Source: a bacterium (GTDB lineage Bacteria; Armatimonadota; Fimbriimonadia; Fimbriimonadales; Fimbriimonadaceae). From it: a stretch of 64,000 nt of DNA. Shown piece after piece: positions 59,503 through 64,000 of this stretch (position 1 is the stretch's first letter; each line of letters opens with the position of its first letter). A model generated the notes under the pieces. That model was not told where the DNA came from, searched no databases, and saw only the letters and a program-made list of their open reading frames with translations. The stretch spans positions 62,001 to 126,000 of the forward strand of contig PNMZ01000007.1 in assembly GCA_013823945.1 (NCBI GenBank), in the 5' to 3' direction. Position numbers and translations under genes: made by a program.

Positions 59503-60159
59503 TTAGAACCTGACTCCGATCATGTACGCCGGGCTTTTACCATTGATAAGGAAGAGACCAGTTGTGTATTGATCCCAGGAGTAGGTGACGAACGGATGGG
59601 TTTGGTGGCCTTCGTTTTGAAAGCCGAAAGTCCATCGATCTGGAGTTGTGTATTTTAACCCTACGAGTCCGTGAGCGTGATTTTCGTTGGAACGGAAACC
59701 GGCGCCCGAGTAGACATTCAGACTCGCCTCTCCGAGCGTCCAATTCTTCTCTGCGGTGACGCTGTAACCGGGGTTTCCGGTGCCGATGCCTTGGACACCC
59801 GCGGAAGCGTTGATTCCGGGAAATTTTGCTGATTCGGGAAGGATATTGATGCTCGCCAGCCAACGGAAGGAGTTTTGCTTATAGAGGTGGGCGACGCCGA
59901 GCGAAAGGCGCGGATTTGCTTGGTACCAGATAAACGTTTCTGCTTCTGTAATGGTGGTGGGTGCGATGACCGTGTTGATCATCCAGGTTGATGATTCCGC
60001 CGAACTGGCGGAGTATCCCCCGGCGACTCAGAGAGGGCAGCGGGCTTGACCGGTGCCTTGTTCTTGTTCCGGGAGTTTGGTTTCTGATTCAGAGTGGGCT
60101 TGGGCTGGGAGCCCGAAGGCTCCCAGCGCGAGCACCGCGAGGATGCTCTTGGTTGTCAT
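59503..60159 (-). pseudogene. exported barrel-like protein gene interrupted by one in-frame TGA
   Basis: Read from the ATG at 60159, 43 codons give a signal peptide (TTKSILAVLALGAFGLPAQA) and HSESETKLPEQEQGTGQARC-PL, then TGA (60028-60030). The same frame continues open for 174 codons, through the ATG at 59982, to a natural stop at 59503-59505. The second part is beta-rich and ends GKSPAYMIGVRF, a barrel-type C-terminus, but lacks its own signal peptide. This indicates one 218-codon gene. Either a nonsense mutation killed it, or the TGA is read as selenocysteine: context C-P-L-TGA and a hairpin of SECIS geometry follows. The ATG overlaps the stop of the Cys-rich peptide gene by four bases. 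Confidence 0.7.
59993..60017 (-). other. SECIS-like hairpin after the in-frame TGA
   Basis: On the minus strand, 15 bases after the TGA, TCCGCC/GGCGGA (60007-60012 with 59996-60001) form a stem with loop AGTTC; GAT/ATC (60015-60017 with 59993-59995) extend it across a two-base bulge. The distance from TGA to loop is 21 bases and the loop has G at position 2, within the limits described for bacterial SECIS elements. Such hairpins also arise by chance in GC-rich coding DNA. Confidence 0.35.
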
Positions 60160-60272
60160 TTGCAGGTGCAGTTTCCTTCTTGGTCGGCGCACTTGCAGCA
60201 GGTGCAAGGGTTGCATTGACAGTCAGGGCCGCAGGTGCAGCAGGGGCAACAGGTTTGTGTGTTTTCGTTCAT
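60156..60272 (-). CDS. 38-residue metallothionein-like Cys-rich peptide
   Basis: From ATG 60272 (AGGA eight bases upstream) the peptide has 13 Cys in 38 residues, at positions 8, 9, 11, 12, 14, 18, 20, 23, 25, 26, 28, 35 and 37. The patterns are CC-x-CC-x-C, C-x-C and C-x-CC-x-C. There are no aromatic residues and no signal peptide, so it should stay in the cytoplasm and bind Cu, Zn or Cd through thiolate clusters. It does not match the BmtA/SmtA zinc-finger metallothioneins or mycobacterial MymT that I know. It overlaps the following gene by ATGA and follows another Cys-rich secreted protein. Confidence 0.82.
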   Translation of the reverse strand: MNENTQTCCPCCTCGPDCQCNPCTCCKCADQEGNCTCK

Positions 60273-60332
60273 GTGTTCCTAATCGTGGTCATGGCTTCGG
60301 TTGGTTTTGAAGCGGATTGATTTGGGTGTTGA

Positions 60333-60692
60333 TTAGGATATTGGGGGGCCGCGAGGCGAGTGGCTGCGGTCGAGAACTTGGTGAGTGGTTAAGTCGGTTG
60401 ATGTGGGGTGTGGATCAGGTTGAAGGGATTGGGATGGGGTTTGGGTGGGGGATTTTTCGCTGGGGAGGGTGCCTTCCGGGGTGGGAAGGGTGACTTTTGT
60501 GTCGGCGGAGGGTGATTTTTCGGTCGCGCAGATGCAGGAGGGGGCTTGATCTTCGTGGGGGCATTGGCAGGCGGGGCCGCAGCAACAGGAGGAATTGGGT
60601 TGAAGGGGCTGGGCAAGGGTGGGGGCAACGACGGTGAGGATCGCGAGAGTGGCGGCGAATTTTTTTGCCAATTGGGCGAGGGGGTTATTCAC
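60333..60692 (-). CDS. exported Cys-rich protein
   Basis: 119 residues from a GTG start with AAGG six bases upstream. A signal peptide (KKFAATLAILTVVAPTLAQP) is followed by a compact Cys cluster SSCCCGPACQCPHEDQAPSC then IC, seven Cys within about 20 residues plus a His. The remaining 65 residues are Pro/Ser/Thr-rich and probably disordered, ending DRSHSPRGPPIS. It looks like a periplasmic metal-binding protein. It lies 60 bases upstream of the metallothionein-like gene on the same strand and probably shares its transcript. No family recognised. Confidence 0.72.
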   Translation of the reverse strand: MNNPLAQLAKKFAATLAILTVVAPTLAQPLQPNSSCCCGPACQCPHEDQAPSCICATEKSPSADTKVTLPTPEGTLPSEKSPTQTPSQSLQPDPHPTSTDLTTHQVLDRSHSPRGPPIS

Positions 60693-60751
60693 TTGCCTTG
60701 TGAGTAGTATAAATGATTTTTCAGTTTGGAAAGTTCGTGAGGCGTGAAAAG

Positions 60752-60785
60752 GCCCCGGAAGTTTGAAGTTTCCGGGGCTTTTTTG
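60752..60785 (-). terminator. terminator shared by pnp and the opposite strand
   Basis: 9-bp stem GCCCCGGAA/TTCCGGGGC (60752-60760 with 60770-60778), 19 bases after the pnp stop on the minus strand, where CTTTTC follows. The plus strand has a better T-run (six T), so it may stop transcripts from both sides. Confidence 0.8.
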
Positions 60786-60803
60786 TCTCCGGACTAGGAC
60801 AGC

Positions 60804-63134
60804 TTACTGACGTTTGCGGAAGCGGGAGCCGCCTTCGCCTTCGCTTTCTCGTCCGCCGCCATCGCGGCTGTCGCGTCGAGGGCCACGGTCACGGTCGCCG
60901 TAGCCACCGCGTCCGCCATCTCGACCACCGTCTCGACCGCCACGTCCGCCTCGATCTCTTCCGCCACCGTCGCGGTCTCGGCTGAAGGCTGGGCGTTCGC
61001 TGACGGGTGGGTTGGGATCGTTGAGTCGTTCGTTATCGGGGTTGAGGCCGATTGCGGAGAGGTTGATGCGGCCCATGCCGTCCACTTCGTGGACGCGGAC
61101 GTTGATGACGTCGCCTTCGCTGAGGACGTCATCGGGTCGTCCGATCTTGGCCTTGGTGAGTTGGTCGGTGGGAACCATTCCGTCTTTGCCGTTGGGCATG
61201 GAGACGAGGGCGCCTCGACCCATGAGTCGGGTGACGGTTCCGGTGAATTCGAATCCGACTTCAATTTCGGCGGTGAGGCCCTTGATCAATGCGACCGCTT
61301 TCGCAGCTTTTTCGCCGGTTGAGGAGGCGATGAGGACGCGGCCATCCTTTTGGACGTCGATTTCACAGCCAGATTCTTCGGTGATTCGGCGGATATTGGC
61401 TCCGCCAGGGCCGATGAGAAGGCCGATCTTCTCGGTATCGATTTGGAGGGTTTGGATGCGCGGAGCGGTTCCACTGAGTTCGGCTCTCGGCTTGGCAATC
61501 TCCTCTTCCATGATGTCGAGAATTTTGTACCGAGCATCTTTGGCTTGGGTGAGCGCGTCGATCAGGACTTGCTCGGGAATCCCTTCGAGTTTGGTGTCGA
61601 GTTGGAGGGCGGTGATGCCTTCTCGGGTTCCGGCGACTTTGAAGTCCATATCTCCGGTGTGGTCTTCGAGGCCTTGGATATCGGTGAGGATGGAGAAGTT
61701 CTTGCCATCGCTCATGAGTCCCATCGCGATTCCGGCGACGGGGGCCTTGATTTTGACACCGGCGTCCATGAGGGCGAGAGTTGAACCGCAGACGGAGGCC
61801 ATGGAGGACGATCCGTTGCTTTCGAGGACTTCGCTTATCAGGTGGACGGTGTAGGGGAAATCGGGGTCATCCATGGGGACGACGGCTTCGATGGCTCGCT
61901 CGGCGAGGGCACCGTGTCCGACTTCTCGGCGACCAGGGCCGCGGAGGGGTCGGGCTTCACCGACCGAGTAGGGCGGGAAGTTGTAGAAGTGCATGAAGCG
62001 CTTGGGCTCTTGTTCTTCATCGAGTTGGTCGAGGATGTCGGCGTATTGTGCATCCTTGGGCATCCCGAGGGTGAGAACGGTCATGACTTGAGTTTGACCG
62101 CGGGTGAAGAGTCCGGAACCGTGGACACGGGGGAGGAGACCAGCGACGGCCTCGATGGGTCGAAGTTCGTCGAGTTTGCGTCCGTCCGGTCGCTTGCCGT
62201 CTTTAATGACGGTGGCGCGGAGGACTTCCTTGATGGCTTTGTCGATGTATCCACCGAGGCTGGCGAGGAATTCGGCATCATCCTCTTTGCCGGCTTTGTA
62301 TTTCTCTTTGAGTTCCTTTTTGAGGGTTGACTCAGCGGCTTCGCGAACCGTTTTGTCTTTGTGGAAGAGGGCGGCGGTGATGGCCTTGCCTTCCTTCTTC
62401 ATGAGTTCTTCTAAGAATTTTTTGTCGGTCGGTTTGGACTCGACGACTCGTTTTTCCTTGCCGGCGATTTTGGCGAAGGCTTCGAATTCCTTGCAGATGA
62501 GTTGGATGTTTTCGTGGGCGAAGAGGAGGGCTTTGACCATGACTTCTTCGCTGACTTCCTTGGCACCGGATTCGACCATTGAGATTGCGCCTTTGTGTCC
62601 GGCGACGATGAGGTCAAGTGTACTGACCTTCATTTGTTCGTAGGTTGGGAAGACGATGAATTCACCTTCGATGAGTCCGATTCGGACGCATGCAATGGGG
62701 CCGTTGAACGGAACGTCGGATACGGCGAGAGCGGCTCCGGCGGCGTTGACGGCGAGGACATCGCTTGGTTGGGTGGCATCGATGCTAAACGGCATGGCGA
62801 TGACTTGGATTTCGTTGGTGCACCCTTTGGGGAAGAGGGGCCGGATGGGTCTGTCCATCAGTCGGCTGATGAGGGTTGCCTTGGTTGAGGGTCGTCCACC
62901 GCGTTTGATGACTCCGCCGGGGATTTTCCCGATGGCGTATTTGCGCTCTTCGAAGTCGCAGACGAGGGGGAGGAAGTCAATTCCATCTCGTGCGGTTTGG
63001 GACATTGTGGCGGTTCCGAGAATGACGGATTCGTTGACGCCGAGGAGAACTGAGCCGCCGGCTTGTTTGGCGACGCGACCTGATTCGAGGTGGAAGGTGT
63101 GCCCTCCGACCTCGAAAGTGTGAGTGTGAATCAT
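60804..63134 (-). CDS. pnp: polynucleotide phosphorylase with RGG-rich tail
   Basis: 3-prime to 5-prime phosphorolytic exoribonuclease. 776 residues: two RNase PH domains (first with VMTVLTLG-type and the second with HFYNFPPYSVGEARPLRGPGRREVGHGALAERA), the KH domain with IGLLIGPGGANIRRITEESG (about 555-575), and the S1 domain VGFEFTGTVTRLMGRGALVSM. After S1 is a tail of about 75 residues made mostly of Arg, Gly and Asp (GRDRGGRGGRDGGRDGGRGG-like), ending in RFRKRQ. The tail is unusual for PNPase and is likely disordered and RNA-binding. It follows rpsO by 25 bases. Confidence 0.97.
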   Translation of the reverse strand: MIHTHTFEVGGHTFHLESGRVAKQAGGSVLLGVNESVILGTATMSQTARDGIDFLPLVCDFEERKYAIGKIPGGVIKRGGRPSTKATLISRLMDRPIRPLFPKGCTNEIQVIAMPFSIDATQPSDVLAVNAAGAALAVSDVPFNGPIACVRIGLIEGEFIVFPTYEQMKVSTLDLIVAGHKGAISMVESGAKEVSEEVMVKALLFAHENIQLICKEFEAFAKIAGKEKRVVESKPTDKKFLEELMKKEGKAITAALFHKDKTVREAAESTLKKELKEKYKAGKEDDAEFLASLGGYIDKAIKEVLRATVIKDGKRPDGRKLDELRPIEAVAGLLPRVHGSGLFTRGQTQVMTVLTLGMPKDAQYADILDQLDEEQEPKRFMHFYNFPPYSVGEARPLRGPGRREVGHGALAERAIEAVVPMDDPDFPYTVHLISEVLESNGSSSMASVCGSTLALMDAGVKIKAPVAGIAMGLMSDGKNFSILTDIQGLEDHTGDMDFKVAGTREGITALQLDTKLEGIPEQVLIDALTQAKDARYKILDIMEEEIAKPRAELSGTAPRIQTLQIDTEKIGLLIGPGGANIRRITEESGCEIDVQKDGRVLIASSTGEKAAKAVALIKGLTAEIEVGFEFTGTVTRLMGRGALVSMPNGKDGMVPTDQLTKAKIGRPDDVLSEGDVINVRVHEVDGMGRINLSAIGLNPDNERLNDPNPPVSERPAFSRDRDGGGRDRGGRGGRDGGRDGGRGGYGDRDRGPRRDSRDGGGRESEGEGGSRFRKRQ

Positions 63135-63159
63135 TATTTGAGCCTCTGACTAACTTGCG

Positions 63160-63441
63160 TTAGCGAGGCCGCACTTCACGAATGCCAAGCTCAGCGATGA
63201 GCTCTCGGTACTTGACAACATCTTTATTTCGCAGGTAGCCCTCGAGTTTTCTTCGTTTTCCGACGAGCTTGAGGAGCCCTTGTCGGGAATGGAAGTCTTT
63301 CTTGTTTGTGCGCAGGTGATCAGTGATCTGAGCGATGCGCGCTTGGAGGACGGCGATTTGCACTTCGGGAGAGCCTGTGTCTCCTTCGGAAGTGGCATAT
63401 TTTTTGATGATTTCAGCTTTTGTAACGGGATGCAGTGGCAT
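63160..63441 (-). CDS. rpsO: 30S ribosomal protein S15
   Basis: 93 residues, slightly longer than the usual 88-89 because of a short N-terminal extension. Conserved parts are [40 protein letters not shown] and the C-terminal [21 protein letters not shown]15 binds helix 22 of 16S rRNA early in small-subunit assembly. The rpsO-pnp order is conserved in many bacteria and both are often regulated through the leader of rpsO. Confidence 0.97.
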   Translation of the reverse strand: MPLHPVTKAEIIKKYATSEGDTGSPEVQIAVLQARIAQITDHLRTNKKDFHSRQGLLKLVGKRRKLEGYLRNKDVVKYRELIAELGIREVRPR

Positions 63442-63842
63442 TTGTTTAGTGTTGGCCTCGTTTTCATTGATGGATCTGACTTCACCGTTCTGCGGTCGAA
63501 TGATTCAGATCGGCGAGGCTATCTGAGTGCCGCTCTCTGCAAGCTCCTCTTGGGAAGAGATTCCAGACAACGGCGCGCAAAGTAGCCTTCGCTTTTGGGA
63601 TGATACCTTGTTGTGGGTGGATTCGGGATGGTCCTGGATGGGCTGGGGTACTTTTGGACTCTCATTTTTTCTTAAAACGGTCACAGTTCTGTGTTCATTC
63701 TGCTATCAAACTCGGCAAAGATTTTTTGTTGAATCTGCCTTGATCTTGCATTTTTCGGATTGATCTGATATTCTGAGTGCATTCAAGTGGATTGGTCAAG
63801 CGAGTGGCTCGATTCTCCACCTCTGAACGGGAAAGGAGCGAA
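63442..63842. other. divergent intergenic region between rpsO and the last gene
   Basis: 401 bases with no supportable gene. The left side would carry the rpsO promoter and leader; a small hairpin CTCTT-GGG-AAGAG is at 63547-63559, and no clear match to known S15 autoregulatory structures was found by eye. The right side holds a good sigma-70 promoter (next entry). Confidence 0.5.
63746..63774 (+). promoter_or_regulatory. sigma-70-type promoter of the last gene
   Basis: TTGCAT (63746-63751), 17-base spacer, TATTCT (63769-63774). The gene starts 69 bases further on, with AAAGGAG before the ATG. Confidence 0.65.
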
Positions 63843-64000
63843 ATGAGCATCAATCATCGTTTGAGTTTTGCCGCTTTGGCGGTTGTATTGGCATCTTGCG
63901 TGAATGCGCAATGGACCTTGGTTCCTCTGGCGACACCGCAATCGGGGATCTCGTATGCGCGCGGATCAGATGGGCCGTATCAAGTTGGTTCGAATAATTT
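63843..64000 (+). CDS. exported protein, N-terminal fragment
   Basis: The first 52 codons are visible; the gene runs off the right edge. ATG 63843 follows AAAGGAG. The start is a signal peptide (NHRLSFAALAVVLASCVNAQ, cleaved after NAQ or earlier, not a clear lipobox). The mature part begins WTLVPLATPQSGISYARGSD. No family can be assigned from this. Confidence 0.75.
   Translation, partial: MSINHRLSFAALAVVLASCVNAQWTLVPLATPQSGISYARGSDGPYQVGSNN

Noticed and set aside
59383-59658. 91-codon frame downstream of the second sigma-54-type promoter
   Set aside because: The frame passes through a strong terminator and into the opposite-strand gene; the region is better explained as a structured RNA.
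25410-60030. Genome-wide recoding of TGA to an amino acid, suggested by the TGA codons in hicA and in the barrel gene
   Set aside because: Many intact genes here (sufS, sufU, rrf2, the ExeA-like ATPase and others) end in TGA at the expected family length, so TGA is a normal stop.
1-64000. CRISPR arrays, tRNA or rRNA genes, transposases
   Set aside because: No regularly spaced repeats, cloverleaf with CCA end, rRNA blocks or transposase motifs were seen on either strand.

Overview
The window looks like a piece of a chromosome from the phylum Armatimonadota, probably class Fimbriimonadia. This is inferred, not proven. The pointers are a DUF1559-like prepilin whose N-terminus runs into [12 protein letters not shown], a PEP-CTERM protein, large secreted Asp-box/BNR repeat proteins, a type IV pilus pilMNOPQ operon in a diderm setting, and many secreted proteins of no known family. 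Gene density is high, neighbouring genes often overlap by 1-4 bases, and GTG/TTG starts occur. There is no rRNA, tRNA, CRISPR array, transposase or phage module.

Layout. 0-3.7 kb: complex I genes on the minus strand (partial nuoJ, nuoH, nuoG, with no nuoI between H and J). 3.9-7.4 kb: a 1140-residue secreted Asp-box protein. 7.5-9.0 kb: sufB. 9.1-15.7 kb: a membrane-anchored protein of unknown function, a MarR regulator, a secreted CocE-type hydrolase, secreted MsrB, a DAG-kinase-like protein and an EAL phosphodiesterase. 15.9-18.8 kb: a tight sufS-sufU-sufT-rrf2-sufA operon. A 19-base motif resembling an IscR/Rrf2 site occurs both upstream of sufB and at the start of sufS and may tie the two loci together. 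18.8-27.4 kb: small enzymes, CsaA, three peptidases (M32, S9, M14), an intact hicB followed by a decayed hicA, and a family of GC-rich palindromic repeats. Two of these repeats are flanked by 35-39 base copies of the end of the neighbouring gene.

27.4-37.0 kb: an unknown secreted protein, then the pilus assembly operon (ExeA-like ATPase, HTH protein, pilM, pilN, pilO, pilP-like, pilQ) behind a foldable leader and closed by a strong terminator. 37.0-45.9 kb: two paralogous small membrane proteins, crcB, a DivIVA-like coiled coil, coaD, a GH31 glycosidase, a Mn/Zn-type ABC transporter (two permeases, ATPase, lipoprotein) with a palindromic operator, and an Ala/Glu repeat lipoprotein with a His-rich tail. 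46-57.5 kb: an outer-membrane barrel, a four-gene overlapping operon ending in dapB, an SRPBCC protein, a prepilin-like protein, a serine hydrolase, an ECF sigma factor, a VOC protein and acetyl-CoA synthetase.

57.5-64 kb: a secreted protein, a PEP-CTERM protein behind a sigma-54-type promoter, then a second sigma-54-type promoter that drives only a roughly 118-nt structured, terminator-ended transcript (candidate sRNA). On the other strand lies a metal-binding cluster: a secreted Cys-rich protein, a 38-residue metallothionein-like peptide with 13 Cys, and a signal-peptide-bearing barrel gene cut by one in-frame TGA. That TGA sits in a C-P-L-TGA context and is followed by a hairpin of bacterial SECIS geometry. 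pnp with an RGG-rich tail, rpsO and the start of a secreted protein close the window. The strongest candidates for something undescribed are the Cys-rich/TGA cluster with the adjacent sigma-54 small RNA, the suf motif, and the repeats with long flanking duplications.
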